The notes beneath the pieces are model-generated. The model was given only the letters and a program-made list of their open reading frames with translations. It ran no database searches and was not told where the DNA came from. The translations under genes and the position numbers were made by a program. From positions 62,001 through 126,000 of the forward strand of contig NZ_LQBQ01000037.1 in assembly GCF_001507595.1 (NCBI RefSeq): a stretch of DNA of 64,000 nucleotides, given 5' to 3'. The stretch is from Ruegeria marisrubri (GTDB lineage: Bacteria > Pseudomonadota > Alphaproteobacteria > Rhodobacterales > Rhodobacteraceae). Every line of letters begins with the position of its first letter. Position 1 is the first letter of the stretch. Positions 35,159 to 44,293 of the stretch are shown in pieces.

Positions 35159-35854
35159 ATGCCGACCCCCGTGCTCACCCTTCAAGATGCCGCTTTGTCC
35201 CTGGAAGGCAATGCCGGGCGCGTCGATATCCTGCGCAATATTTCCCTGTCTGTGAACAGGGGAGAGACGCTGGGCCTCGTCGGGCCGTCGGGTTCGGGCA
35301 AGTCCTCGCTGCTGATGCTGATGGGCGGGCTGGAACAGGTGACGGGCGGCAGCGTCGTGGCGCTGGGCCAGGACCTGACCCGGATGGACGAGGACGCGCT
35401 GGCGCGGTTCCGGCGCGACAACATGGGCGTCGTATTCCAGAACTTTCACCTGATCCCGACGATGACGGCACTGGAAAACGTGGCGACGCCTTTGGAACTG
35501 GCCGGGCACCGGGACGCATTCGCCCGCGCCGAGGCCGAGTTGGAGGCGGTCGGCCTGTCGCATCGGTCGGGCCACTATCCGGCGCAGCTGTCCGGCGGCG
35601 AACAGCAGCGGGTGGCACTGGCCCGCGCATCGGCGCCGCGGCCGAAGATCCTGCTGGCGGACGAGCCCACCGGCAATCTGGACGAGGCCAACGGCGCCGC
35701 GATCATCGACATTCTGTTCGGCCTGCGCGACCGGCACGGGGCGACGCTGGTGCTGGTCACCCACAGCCAGGAACTCGCCCGCCGCTGCGACCGGGTGATC
35801 CGCCTGCGCGACGGGCAACTGGCCGAGGAAATGGCGCGCGAGGCCGCCGAATGA
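35159..35854 (+). CDS. ybbA: ABC transporter ATP-binding protein, YbbA/LolD type
   Basis: A 231-residue ATPase with Walker A GPSGSGKSS, signature LSGGEQQRVALARA, Walker B ILLADEPTGNLD and the switch His in VTHSQ. The family is MacB/LolD-like, in which the ATPase drives conformational changes in a partner membrane protein rather than classical transport. The partner is the next gene, which starts within its stop codon (ATGA at 35851-35854). The pair probably handles lipids or a lipid-linked envelope factor, as the neighbouring tesA suggests. Confidence 0.93.
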   Translation: MPTPVLTLQDAALSLEGNAGRVDILRNISLSVNRGETLGLVGPSGSGKSSLLMLMGGLEQVTGGSVVALGQDLTRMDEDALARFRRDNMGVVFQNFHLIPTMTALENVATPLELAGHRDAFARAEAELEAVGLSHRSGHYPAQLSGGEQQRVALARASAPRPKILLADEPTGNLDEANGAAIIDILFGLRDRHGATLVLVTHSQELARRCDRVIRLRDGQLAEEMAREAAE

Positions 35855-38379
35855 GCCTGCCGCTGGCCGCCCGCCTCGCCCGCCGCGAACTGCGCGGAGG
35901 CCTGCGCGGCTTTCGCATCTTCCTGGCCTGCCTCGCGCTGGGGGTGGCCGCCATCGCGGCGGTCGGCTCGGTCCGCTCTGCCATCGAGGCCGGTCTGCGG
36001 CAGGAGGGGGCGGCCCTGCTGGGCGGCGACGCCGAGATGGAGTTCACCTACCGTTTCGCCTCCGAGGACGAACGGGAATGGATGGACAACGCCGCGCTGG
36101 CGATCTCGGAAGTGGTGGATTTCCGGTCCATGGCCGTGACCGACAGACAGGGCAACGCCGAACGCGCGCTGACCCAGGTCAAGGCGGTGGATTCCATCTA
36201 TCCGCTGGTGGGTTCGGTCGGACTGGAGCCGGACATGCCGCTGGAACAGGCAATTGCCGGATCGGGCGGTCTGCCCGGCGCGGTGATGGAGCGGGTTCTG
36301 GTGGACAGGATGGGCCTGTCCCCCGGCGACCGGTTCCGGCTGGGCACCCAGAGCTTCGTTTTGATGGCGGTACTCACCCACGAGCCGGACGGGGCCGCGG
36401 ACGGCTTTGCGCTGGGGCCCCGCACGCTTGTCAGAACGGCGGACCTTGCCGATTCGGGCCTTTTGGCCCCGGGCACGCTGTTTTCCACCAAGTACCGTCT
36501 GGACCTGCCCGATGACGGAACCCTAGCCGAAACCGCGACCCAGGCCCGCCGCCGGTTCGAAGGCACCGGCATGCGCTGGACCGATGCCCGCAACGGCGCC
36601 CCCGGCATCTCGGAATTCGTCGAACGGCTGGGCGCCTTTCTGATCCTCGTCGGCCTGTCGGGGCTGGCGGTGGGAGGCGTCGGCGTGTCGGCGGCTGTCC
36701 GGGCCTACCTGTCGGGGAAGACCGGCACCATCGCCACCCTGCGCACGCTGGGGGCGGATCGCGCGACGATCTTCCAGACCTATTTCCTTCAGATCGGGGT
36801 CCTGTCTGCCTTCGGCATTTTGCTGGGCCTGACGCTGGGCGGCATCACCCCGGTCCTGCTGGCCCCGCTGATCGAAGCGCGACTGCCGGTCCCGGCCGTG
36901 TTCACCCTCTATCCGGCACCGCTGGCAGAGGCCGCGCTCTACGGCTTTCTCACCGCCTTTCTTTTCACGCTCTGGCCGCTCGCCCGCACCGAGGACATCC
37001 GCGCCGCCACCCTGTTTCGCGATGCGCTGTCATCGGCCGGCTACTTTCCCCGCGCCCGCTATGTCCTTTTGGCCGCGTTGGGCGCGGCGCTGCTGGTGGG
37101 CGCCGCGGCATGGTTCAGCGGCTCGTCATGGCTGACCCTCTGGACGACGGGCGGCATTGCCGGCGCCCTGGCGCTGCTGGCCTTGTCCGCCCTGCTGGTG
37201 CGCGCCCTCGCCCGCGCAGGCGCGACGGTGTCACGCGGCCGGCCGGCGCTGCGCTGGGCGCTCGCCGCCATTTCCGGCCCCCGCGAAGGCGCGGCCTCGG
37301 TGGTGCTGTCGCTGGGACTGGGGCTGTCGGTGCTGGCGTCGGTCGGGCAGATCGACGGCAACCTGCGGCAGGCGATTTCCGGGAACCTGCCGGATATCGC
37401 CCCGTCATATTTCTTTGTCGACATCCAGAAAGACCAGATGCCGGACTTTTCCGAACGCCTGGACACGGACCCGGCGGTCAGCCGAGTGGACAGCGCACCG
37501 ATGCTGCGCGGGGTCATCACCCGGATCAATGGCCGCCCGGCCCGCGAGGTCGCGGGCAACCACTGGGTCGTTCAGGGCGATCGCGGCGTCACCTATTCCG
37601 AGGACCTGCCGGACAGAACCCGCCTGACCGCGGGCGAATGGTGGCCCAAGGGCTATTCCGGGCCGCCGCTGATCAGTTTTGCGGCGGAAGAAGCCGAAGA
37701 GATGGGGCTCAAGCTCGGGGACACGCTGACCATCAACATCCTTGGGCGCGACATCACCGCCACGATCGCCTCGTTCCGCGAAGTGGATTTCTCGACCGCC
37801 GGCATGGGTTTCGTCCTGGCGATGAACCCCGCCGCGCTGGCCGGGGCGCCGCACAGCTTCATCGCCACCGTCTATGCCGAGGAAGAGGCCGAGGCCGCCA
37901 TATTGCGGGATCTGGCGGAACGCTTTCCCAACATCACCGCGATCCGCGTGCGTGACGCCATCGATCGGGTGTCGGAGCTGCTGGCCGGACTTGCCGCCGC
38001 TACCTCCTATGGGGCCGGGGTCTCGCTGCTGACCGGATTTCTGGTGCTGATCGGCGCCGCCGCGGCCGGCGAAACCGCCCGGCAATACGAGGCCGCCATT
38101 CTCAAGACGCTCGGGGCCGAGCGTCGCCGCATCCTGCTGAGCTTTGCCCTGCGTGCCGCACTTCTGGGCGCGGCCGCCGGCGCCGTGGCCCTCGCCACCG
38201 GGTTGCTGGGCGGCTGGGCCGTCGCGACCTATGTGTTCGATACCGGCTTCACCGTCATCTGGCCGTCGGCGCTGGCCATCATCCTTGCCGGAATCACCGT
38301 CACGCTGGGCGCGGGGCTGCTGTTTGCCTGGCGCCCGCTTGCGGTGCGACCCGCCCGGATTCTACGCGCCAACGACTAG
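35851..38379 (+). CDS. ybbP: FtsX-like ABC permease, YbbP type
   Basis: An 842-residue integral membrane protein with two FtsX-like permease modules. After the first transmembrane segment (FRIFLACLALGVAAIAAVGSV) comes a periplasmic domain, then three helices (FLILVGLSGLAVGGVGVSAAVRAYL and following), four middle helices, a second periplasmic domain and a final FtsX domain (LLTGFLVLIGAAAAGETARQYEAAILKTLGAERRRIL). The ten-helix layout is that of YbbP rather than the four-helix LolC/MacB type. It overlaps ybbA by 4 bp at the start and nsrR by 4 bp at the end. The cargo is unknown. Confidence 0.92.
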   Translation: MSLPLAARLARRELRGGLRGFRIFLACLALGVAAIAAVGSVRSAIEAGLRQEGAALLGGDAEMEFTYRFASEDEREWMDNAALAISEVVDFRSMAVTDRQGNAERALTQVKAVDSIYPLVGSVGLEPDMPLEQAIAGSGGLPGAVMERVLVDRMGLSPGDRFRLGTQSFVLMAVLTHEPDGAADGFALGPRTLVRTADLADSGLLAPGTLFSTKYRLDLPDDGTLAETATQARRRFEGTGMRWTDARNGAPGISEFVERLGAFLILVGLSGLAVGGVGVSAAVRAYLSGKTGTIATLRTLGADRATIFQTYFLQIGVLSAFGILLGLTLGGITPVLLAPLIEARLPVPAVFTLYPAPLAEAALYGFLTAFLFTLWPLARTEDIRAATLFRDALSSAGYFPRARYVLLAALGAALLVGAAAWFSGSSWLTLWTTGGIAGALALLALSALLVRALARAGATVSRGRPALRWALAAISGPREGAASVVLSLGLGLSVLASVGQIDGNLRQAISGNLPDIAPSYFFVDIQKDQMPDFSERLDTDPAVSRVDSAPMLRGVITRINGRPAREVAGNHWVVQGDRGVTYSEDLPDRTRLTAGEWWPKGYSGPPLISFAAEEAEEMGLKLGDTLTINILGRDITATIASFREVDFSTAGMGFVLAMNPAALAGAPHSFIATVYAEEEAEAAILRDLAERFPNITAIRVRDAIDRVSELLAGLAAATSYGAGVSLLTGFLVLIGAAAAGETARQYEAAILKTLGAERRRILLSFALRAALLGAAAGAVALATGLLGGWAVATYVFDTGFTVIWPSALAIILAGITVTLGAGLLFAWRPLAVRPARILRAND

Positions 38380-38840
38380 GCGACGGGCTGCAGTTCGCGA
38401 TTGCAGGTAACGGGCTGCAGGATGCTGATAAGCTCGGCATTGTCGCAGACCAGCGCATCGAGCGTGATTTCGTCCAGCGAGGCGAAGAAGGCCTGTGCCG
38501 CATCCTGCAACGCCACCTTCAACCGGCAGGCATCGGTCAGCGGACAGGAATTGTCGGCATCCGCAAAGCATTCGGCAATGGGCAGGCCGCCTTCCACGTG
38601 GCGGAACACGTCTCCGATCCGGATCCGGTCGGCGGGCCGCGCCAGTTCCATGCCGCCATTCCGCCCGCGTTGCGTGCTCAGATAGCCAAGCTGGCTCAAC
38701 TGGTTGATCACCTGCGCCAGGTGGTTCTCCGAGATGTTGCAGACCTCGGCGATCTCGGCTTTCGTGACCAGCCGGTCCTGGTGAGCGGCGCAGTACATCA
38801 ACAGCCGCACGGCGATATTCGTCCTTTTGGTGATGCGCAT
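38376..38840 (-). CDS. nsrR: Rrf2-family iron-sulfur regulator, NsrR type
   Basis: A 154-residue regulator. The N-terminal winged helix starts MRITKRTNIAVRLLMYCA and includes VTKAEIAEVCNISENHLAQVINQLSQLGYL. Three cluster-binding cysteines, Cys91, Cys99 and Cys105, have the x7/x5 spacing known from Bacillus NsrR, so a nitric-oxide-sensing [4Fe-4S] repressor is likely. IscR-type Rrf2 proteins have closer cysteines. Start at 38840 follows GGGAGG. A perfect dyad (38865-38879) and an FNR-like box (38899-38912) lie just upstream. Confidence 0.85.
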   Translation of the reverse strand: MRITKRTNIAVRLLMYCAAHQDRLVTKAEIAEVCNISENHLAQVINQLSQLGYLSTQRGRNGGMELARPADRIRIGDVFRHVEGGLPIAECFADADNSCPLTDACRLKVALQDAAQAFFASLDEITLDALVCDNAELISILQPVTCNRELQPVA

Positions 38841-38864
38841 GAGCATCCTCCCCGAGTTTCGCGA

Positions 38865-38879
38865 TGCAATCTTATTGCA
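38865..38879. promoter_or_regulatory. dyad upstream of nsrR
   Basis: TGCAAT-CTT-ATTGCA is a perfect inverted repeat ending 25 bp before the nsrR start. It resembles the GC-A core of NsrR sites and is a candidate autoregulatory operator. Confidence 0.5.
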
Positions 38880-38898
38880 CAAGGCTCAAAAAGGCTGT

Positions 38899-38912
38899 TT
38901 GACATACATCAA
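38899..38912. promoter_or_regulatory. FNR/DNR-type box between nsrR and the cyclotransferase gene
   Basis: TTGACATACATCAA matches TTGA-N6-TCAA exactly and TTGAT-N4-ATCAA with one mismatch. It is centred 32 bp before the plus-strand start at 38937 and 66 bp before the nsrR start. Confidence 0.55.
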
Positions 38913-38936
38913 TTGCATTCTGGGACAGCGGAACTC

Positions 38937-39506
38937 ATGGCAGAGCCCTATTTCTTCGGCTATGGCAGCCTCGTAAATCTGGCCACCCACGACTTTCCCG
39001 ATCCGCAGCCGGCCCGCTTGCGGGGCTGGCGCCGGGCCTGGCGGCACACCGACCTGCGGCCCGTCGCCTTCCTGACGGCGATTCCCGACCCGCACAGCGA
39101 GATCGAGGGGATGATCGCGCATGTGCCAAGGAACGACTGGGCGGCGCTGGATGAACGGGAATGGGCCTATGACCGGGTGTCCGCCACGCAGGCGGTACGA
39201 CATACCCTGAAGCATGAGGCGGAAATCGCCGTCTACGCCGTGCCGGAACACCGCCACAACGACCCAACAGACAGCTATCCGATCCTGCTGAGCTACATCG
39301 ACGTGGTGATCCAGGGCTATTTGCGCATATTCGGACCTGACGGAGTGGATCGCTTCTTCGCGACCACCGACGGGTGGGAGGCCCCGATCCTGAACGACCG
39401 CGCCGCGCCCCGCTATCCGCGCCACCAGCAGCTCAAGCCCGAGGAAACCGCGCTGGTCGATGACCGGCTGGCCCGCATCGGCGCGAGAATCATTGAACAT
39501 ACATGA
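38937..39506 (+). CDS. gamma-glutamylcyclotransferase-like protein
   Basis: A 189-residue protein of the AIG2/GGCT fold. The opening PYFFGYGSLVN is the family phosphate/substrate-binding loop, DPHSEIEGMIAHVPRNDWAALDEREWAYDRV supplies the conserved acidic residues, and DVVIQGYLRIFGPDGVDRFFATTDGW lies further on. Enzymes of this fold release 5-oxoproline from gamma-glutamyl compounds, for example in glutathione turnover. The divergent nsrR and the FNR-like box upstream suggest control by oxygen or nitric oxide. Exact substrate unknown. Confidence 0.8.
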   Translation: MAEPYFFGYGSLVNLATHDFPDPQPARLRGWRRAWRHTDLRPVAFLTAIPDPHSEIEGMIAHVPRNDWAALDEREWAYDRVSATQAVRHTLKHEAEIAVYAVPEHRHNDPTDSYPILLSYIDVVIQGYLRIFGPDGVDRFFATTDGWEAPILNDRAAPRYPRHQQLKPEETALVDDRLARIGARIIEHT

Positions 39507-39507
39507 G

Positions 39508-39546
39508 AAAGGGCGGCCGCCACCGGCAGCCGCCCCTTCATCTTTT
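39508..39546 (+). terminator. terminator after the cyclotransferase gene
   Basis: GGGCGGC (39511-39517) pairs with GCCGCCC (39529-39535), preceded by A and followed by CTTCATCTTTTT. The T-rich tail is the beginning of the CTTCATCT repeat. Confidence 0.75.
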
Positions 39547-39585
39547 TCCAAATACTCTCGCCGAAGGCACGCGCCGCAGGCGCGT
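39536..39585. repeat. CTTCATCT-type intergenic repeat
   Basis: CTTCATCTTTTTCC, AAATACTC, CGCCGAAGGC and a short GC hairpin, parallel to the elements at 22651-22720 and 61091-61145. It lies between the convergent 3' ends of the cyclotransferase gene and gltX. Confidence 0.65.
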
Positions 39586-39589
39586 TTCC

Positions 39590-40915
39590 TCACTTGCGGG
39601 CGCGGATCACCTGCAGCAGCGGCAGCAGGGCCGCCATCTCGGGGCCGCGCTCCATGCCGGTCAGCGCCTTGCGCAGCGGCATGAATAGGCCCTTGCCCTT
39701 GCGGCCGGTGGCCTCTTTCACGGCCGCCGTCCACTTGCCCCACGTCTCGCCGTCGAACGGCCCATCGGGTAGCAATTCCATCGCCTGCGCGACGAATTCG
39801 CGGTCTTCGTCGTCGATCAGCGGCTCGGCGCCGTCGCGGCACAGCTCCCACCAGCCCTTCAGGTCGTTCAGCGTGGTGATGTTCTCGCGCGCCATGTTCC
39901 AGAACGGCTCGGCCAGCTCCGCCGGAACGCCAGCCTCGGCAACCGCGTCGGCCACCTCCTCCAGCGGCAGCGTCTGCAGATACCTCGCCGTCAGCGGGAA
40001 CAGATCCTGCACGTCGAACTTGGTCGGCGCCGCGCCGAAACGCGTCACGTCAAAGCCTTCGATCAGCTCGGCCATGTCCGTGCGCAACTCGACCGGGTCC
40101 GACGAGCCCAGCCGCGCCATCAGGCTGAGCAGCGCCATCGGCTGCACACCCTGTTCGCGCAGGTCGCGCAGCGACAGGGTGCCCAGACGCTTGGACAGCG
40201 CCTCGCCCTGCGGGCCGGTCAGCAGTGAATGGTGCGCAAAGTTCGGAACATTGCCGCCCAGCGCCTTGATAATCTGGATCTGGGTCGCGGTGTTGGTGAC
40301 ATGGTCGGCGCCGCGCACCACGTCCGTCACGCCCATCTCGGTATCGTCCACCACCGAGGCCAGCGTGTACAGCACCTGCCCGTCGCCCCGGATCAGCACC
40401 GGGTCCGACACCGAGGCCGCATCGATCGACACGTCCCCCAGGATGCCGTCTTTCCATTCGATCCGCTCGTGATCCAGCTTGAAACGCCACACGCCGTTCC
40501 CGCGCTCGGCCCGCAGCGCCTCTTTCTCGGCGTCCGACAGGTTCAGCGCGGCGCGGTCATAGACCGGCGGCTTGCCCATGTTCAGCTGCTTCTTGCGCTT
40601 GAGGTCCAGTTCGGTCGGGGTTTCGAACGCCTCGTAGAACCGGCCGATCTCGCGCAGCTTGTCGGCGGCCGCGGCATAGCGGTCCAGCCGCTCGGACTGG
40701 CGCTCGATCCGGTCCCAATGCAGGCCCAGCCATTCCAGGTCCTGCTTGATCGCATCGACATATTCCTCTTTCGACCGCTCGGGGTCGGTGTCGTCGATGC
40801 GCAGGATGAAGGTGCCGCCGGCCTTGCGGGCGATCAGATAGTTCATCAGCGCGGTGCGCAGGTTGCCCACGTGAATGTAACCGGTGGGCGACGGGGCGAA
40901 ACGGGTGGTGGTCAT
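39590..40915 (-). CDS. gltX: glutamate--tRNA ligase
   Basis: A 441-residue class I synthetase. The HIGH-type motif is PSPTGYIHVGNLRTAL (YIHVGN), and the KMSKS-type loop is ALSKRLGTLSL. The catalytic domain, zinc-less stem-contact fold and C-terminal anticodon-binding region are all of usual size for the short alphaproteobacterial GltX. Many alphaproteobacteria have two GltX copies, one charging tRNA-Gln with Glu, and which one this is cannot be told. It ends next to a CTTCATCT repeat; upstream lies the divergent MBL gene. Confidence 0.95.
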   Translation of the reverse strand: MTTTRFAPSPTGYIHVGNLRTALMNYLIARKAGGTFILRIDDTDPERSKEEYVDAIKQDLEWLGLHWDRIERQSERLDRYAAAADKLREIGRFYEAFETPTELDLKRKKQLNMGKPPVYDRAALNLSDAEKEALRAERGNGVWRFKLDHERIEWKDGILGDVSIDAASVSDPVLIRGDGQVLYTLASVVDDTEMGVTDVVRGADHVTNTATQIQIIKALGGNVPNFAHHSLLTGPQGEALSKRLGTLSLRDLREQGVQPMALLSLMARLGSSDPVELRTDMAELIEGFDVTRFGAAPTKFDVQDLFPLTARYLQTLPLEEVADAVAEAGVPAELAEPFWNMARENITTLNDLKGWWELCRDGAEPLIDDEDREFVAQAMELLPDGPFDGETWGKWTAAVKEATGRKGKGLFMPLRKALTGMERGPEMAALLPLLQVIRARK

Positions 40916-41072
40916 GGGTGTCTCCTGTTGCCGCGGCTCTTGTCACATGGGCGCGTTTTTGTCCAGCGGCGGCTGTCAGGCCCGGCCAAGGCCATACCGT
41001 GACAGAGTGGCAATGATTTCACACCGGCCTATGTCGGTACGCCACAGACATGGTGACAGGGAGATTTTTGCA

Positions 41073-42005
41073 ATGACGTCGAAACTGACACGCCGGGCCG
41101 CTCTGGGGGCCGCTGCGGCCTTGCCATTTGCATCGGTCGCAGCCCCGGCTCTGGCCGCCGGGTCCGAAACCAAGGCCAACACGGCGGTAGCAAGAACCTT
41201 TCGCCTGGGCGAGTTTTCGGTCACCACGCTGCTGGATGGCAGCCTGCCGCGGGACGGCGCCAAGGAGATCTTCGGCGGCGGCGCGTCGGACGAGGACTTC
41301 GCCAAGGTCTCGGCCGAGAATTTCATCCCGGCCGACAAGGCGCAGTTCTATTTCACTCCGACGCTCCTCAACACCGGCTCCGACCTGATCCTGTTCGATA
41401 CGGGGCTGGGCAAGGGCGGCATTCAGACGGCTCTGGCCGGTGCGGGCGTCAGCCCCGAGGACATCGACATCGTCGTGCTGACGCATATGCACCCGGACCA
41501 TATCGGAGGCATGACGACGAAGGATGCGCCGACCTTCCCCAACGCGCGCTATGTCACGGCCGCCGCAGAATATGATTTCTGGTCGGCGCAGGAGGAAGGC
41601 AACCGCGTCGGCGACATGGTGGCCGCCAAGGTCACGCCGTTCGCCGACAAGATGTCCTTCATCGAGGATGGCGGCCAAGTCGCATCGGGCGTGACCGCCA
41701 TGGCGGCCTTTGGCCACACACCGGGGCACATGGTCTATCATCTGGAAAGCGGCGGCCAGCGGCTGATCCTGACCGCGGACCTGGCCAACCATTACGTCTG
41801 GTCCTTCGCGCACCCCGAATGGGAGGTCAAGTTCGACATGGACAAGGCCCAGGCGACCGCAGCGCGGCGCAAGGTGCTGGGCATGTTGGCGGCCGACAAG
41901 GTGCCGATGATCGGATATCACATGCCCTTCCCCGCAGCCGGATTTGTCGAGACACGCGGGGACGGTTTCCGCTTTGTGCCGGTCAGCTACCAGATGATGG
42001 GTTGA
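41073..42005 (+). CDS. Tat-exported metallo-beta-lactamase-fold hydrolase
   Basis: A 310-residue protein. The Tat signal is KLTRRAALGAAAALPFASVAAPALA. The MBL fold has its zinc ligands in LTHMHPDHIGG (HxHxDH), FGHTPGHM and the later LTADLANHYV and GYHMPFP. This layout is common in lactonases, methyl-parathion-hydrolase-like enzymes and other esterases, and the substrate is not readable. It is not a classical antibiotic beta-lactamase, as it lacks the close family context. ATG 41073 follows GGGAG. It lies alone, divergent from gltX, and ends 5 bp from the FAD oxidoreductase gene on the other strand. Confidence 0.87.
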   Translation: MTSKLTRRAALGAAAALPFASVAAPALAAGSETKANTAVARTFRLGEFSVTTLLDGSLPRDGAKEIFGGGASDEDFAKVSAENFIPADKAQFYFTPTLLNTGSDLILFDTGLGKGGIQTALAGAGVSPEDIDIVVLTHMHPDHIGGMTTKDAPTFPNARYVTAAAEYDFWSAQEEGNRVGDMVAAKVTPFADKMSFIEDGGQVASGVTAMAAFGHTPGHMVYHLESGGQRLILTADLANHYVWSFAHPEWEVKFDMDKAQATAARRKVLGMLAADKVPMIGYHMPFPAAGFVETRGDGFRFVPVSYQMMG

Positions 42006-42010
42006 GGCGA

Positions 42011-43342
42011 TCAGTAACCCGGGTCCGGCCGCACCTTCGATCCATCGGTGAAGCGGGACAGGCGAAAGGCTGTCGGATCGACGCAAGGCGTTCCTTGCGT
42101 GACAAGGTCGGCCACCAGCCGGCCAGCCCCCGGCCCTATGCCAAAGCCATGGCCCGAAAACCCGGTGGCGATGACCATGCCCGGCAGATCGTCAACGGGC
42201 GAAATCACAGGAATGGCGTCGGGCGTCACGTCGATCATGCCCGCCCAGCTTTGCACGATCTCGGCCTGTTCCAGCGCGGGAAACACCCACCGCGCATCCG
42301 CCCATGCCTTGCGCAGGACCCTGGCGGAGGGCTCGGGATCCAGAACCCGACACAGTTCGAACGGCGTGACATCGGTCGGCAGCCAGCTGCGGTCCTGCCG
42401 GGCCTCTTCGGCCCATCGCCGCGACAGGCGGAACCTGAGCGACCGCCAGTCCTGCGCGAAGGCGGGCAAGAAGCGCGATGCCAGGCGAAAGCTGTCGGGC
42501 ACGATGTCCACGATGTTCTCGTGCCCCGAGGCGATCACATAGCCCCCATCAGCCCGCTTTCGGATCGCGAAATCGTCCGACCACAAGGCGGCTTCCGGGC
42601 CGTCCCTGACCGGAGAGGTTCGCATGACCGTGTTCAGAACCTTGAGCTGCGGCAGGAATAGACCTGCGTTTCCGGCAAACAGCCTTGACCATGCCCCGCC
42701 TGCCAGCACGACCTGATCACAGGCCACCCGCCCACGCTCGGTGTAAACCCCGGCGATGCGGCCCGCCTGGACATCGACGCTGCGCACGGCGCAGTTCGTC
42801 ATCACCGCCGCGCCGCGGTCCCGCGCGCCTTCGGCGATTGCCGGCGCTGCCCATTGCGGCTCTGCCCGGCCATCCATCGGGGTGTGCAGCGCCGCGTCCA
42901 GCTTCAACTGCCCGCCGGGCAGGACCGAGGCGATATCTGCACGGGACAACATCCGGGCGCCGGTCTGAAGGCCGTCGAGATTGGCAAGCCACCGTTCGAG
43001 ATTGCGTTGCGATCTTTTCCCTGACGCCCCGAACACGATGCCGGATTGCACATAGCCGGTTCTGCGCCCCAGTCGGGCGTCCAGCCCCTGCCAGATTCGG
43101 ATCGAGTCCAGCATCAGGGGAATCTCGCGGGGGTCGCGCATGCCCAGCCGAACCCAGCCCCAGTTGCGCGAACTCTGCTCGGCGGCGATCTGCCCCTTTT
43201 CGCACAGCAGAACCGAAACGCCGCGCTCGGCCAGCTCCAATGCAGAGGCTGCGCCGATGATGCCGCCTCCGACGATCACCACATCGACCCGCTTGGGCAG
43301 AGACAGATCCGGCTCGACTGGATCCGGCTTTGGGCCTGGCAT
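42011..43342 (-). CDS. FAD-dependent oxidoreductase (DadA/D-amino-acid-oxidase type)
   Basis: A 443-residue flavoprotein of the DAO family. The N-terminal dinucleotide motif is VDVVIVGGGIIGAASALELAERGVSVLLCEKG. An SSRNWGWVR loop follows, and the C-terminal FAD motif is PGMVIATGFSGHGFGIGPGAGRLVADLV. It lacks the GcvT part of the dehydrogenases at 22.8 and 28.3 kb. Related proteins oxidise N-methyl amino acids, D-amino acids or opines. No neighbour gives a substrate. Single gene, convergent with the MBL gene. Confidence 0.87.
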   Translation of the reverse strand: MPGPKPDPVEPDLSLPKRVDVVIVGGGIIGAASALELAERGVSVLLCEKGQIAAEQSSRNWGWVRLGMRDPREIPLMLDSIRIWQGLDARLGRRTGYVQSGIVFGASGKRSQRNLERWLANLDGLQTGARMLSRADIASVLPGGQLKLDAALHTPMDGRAEPQWAAPAIAEGARDRGAAVMTNCAVRSVDVQAGRIAGVYTERGRVACDQVVLAGGAWSRLFAGNAGLFLPQLKVLNTVMRTSPVRDGPEAALWSDDFAIRKRADGGYVIASGHENIVDIVPDSFRLASRFLPAFAQDWRSLRFRLSRRWAEEARQDRSWLPTDVTPFELCRVLDPEPSARVLRKAWADARWVFPALEQAEIVQSWAGMIDVTPDAIPVISPVDDLPGMVIATGFSGHGFGIGPGAGRLVADLVTQGTPCVDPTAFRLSRFTDGSKVRPDPGY

Positions 43343-43511
43343 GAATGTCCTGCTCGCTGCTCCGGTTTCAATCTATTGATGTCGCCGGATCGAGCCGGTG
43401 AAAAGTGAATTGCTGGCTGGAGGAACAGTCGAACCGCGATTGTGGCAACTCGGTCAACGCAGACCGGTCGTTCTCATGAACGAACCGGGCCGGCGCGGCG
43501 ACAGGCGCGGC

Positions 43512-43934
43512 TCACTTGGCGCCTTTCTGCCTGTCTTTCAACAGCCGCTCAAAGGGGTCCAGCTGCATTTTCTCCGGTGGTTCCGCGGGGGGCTCGAAAT
43601 CGGGCAGGTAGAGGCCCTCGGTCCAGCGCTCGGGCAATCTCTCTACAAGTGCGCAGGCGGCACGGCCATAGCGCGCCATGCCCTGCCGCAGTCTCGACGC
43701 CGCCGCCGGGTAGCGGGCCTGCAACCAGCCCATCGCCTGTTCACCCACTTCGGCCGAGCGCTCATGGCCAAGCGTCCAGTAGCTGACAAGCAGCGCAATG
43801 ACGGTCAGCAGAAAAATCGAAATCACCTGCAGCGGCCAGAGAAACACCACCAGTGCCACGACCGCGAAGGCGACTTGTCGCCGGGTCGGCCCCAACCGCT
43901 TCACATCGGCCAACGATGGCCGAGTCAGCAACAC
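43512..43934 (-). CDS. small inner-membrane protein of unknown function
   Basis: No family was recognised. The 140-residue protein starts with a basic segment (LLTRPSLADVKRLGPTRRQ), then has two adjacent hydrophobic stretches (VAFAVVALVVFLWPLQVISIFLLTVIALLVSYWTLG) and a soluble, Pro- and Arg-rich C-terminal half ending in DPFERLLKDRQKGAK. GTG 43934 (or TTG 43931) is chosen as start because GGGAGGA lies directly upstream. A longer open frame to 44135 has no ribosome site and unlikely composition. It may be a membrane adaptor. Confidence 0.6.
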   Translation of the reverse strand: MLLTRPSLADVKRLGPTRRQVAFAVVALVVFLWPLQVISIFLLTVIALLVSYWTLGHERSAEVGEQAMGWLQARYPAAASRLRQGMARYGRAACALVERLPERWTEGLYLPDFEPPAEPPEKMQLDPFERLLKDRQKGAK

Positions 43935-44293
43935 CGCTCCTCCCTGAACGGGCTGGTCCGGACTTGCACCGGTGCCTCTTTTCGCGCTGGTGGGCTGATT
44001 CAGCTCTCCGCCGAGAACCGCATGAATGGTCGCTTCGACATCGCAGCCTGCTGTCTCATGCCTTGAAGGGTCTTCTGACCGTTTTGCCTGCCTTTTCGTT
44101 CCACACGAACCAACACGATCAACCATGACACACACTCACTGACATTCCAGCGGAATACCAAGCCACCGTGAATACGGGGGCTACGAGCTGCTCGACAGGA
44201 AACCTGTATCGACCTTGGCGATTCCGCCCTTAATGGGCCATCTTCGCCTCATCTATGGCAAAACTAAGGCAAAGACAGGCCAATTTTGCGCCA
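43935..44293. other. gene-poor stretch between the small membrane gene and nadE
   Basis: No gene, repeat or RNA fold was recognised apart from a weak 5-bp hairpin with ACAGG/CCTGT arms near 44197-44213. Confidence 0.5.

Noticed and set aside
41073..42005. Calling the MBL-fold protein an antibiotic-resistance beta-lactamase or an acyl-homoserine-lactone lactonase
   Set aside because: The fold and HxHxDH motif are shared by many hydrolases, and no feature points to either substrate.
43935..44135. N-terminal extension of the small membrane protein to 44135
   Set aside because: A strong GGGAGGA ribosome site lies in front of GTG 43934, while the extension lacks one and looks like random translated DNA.
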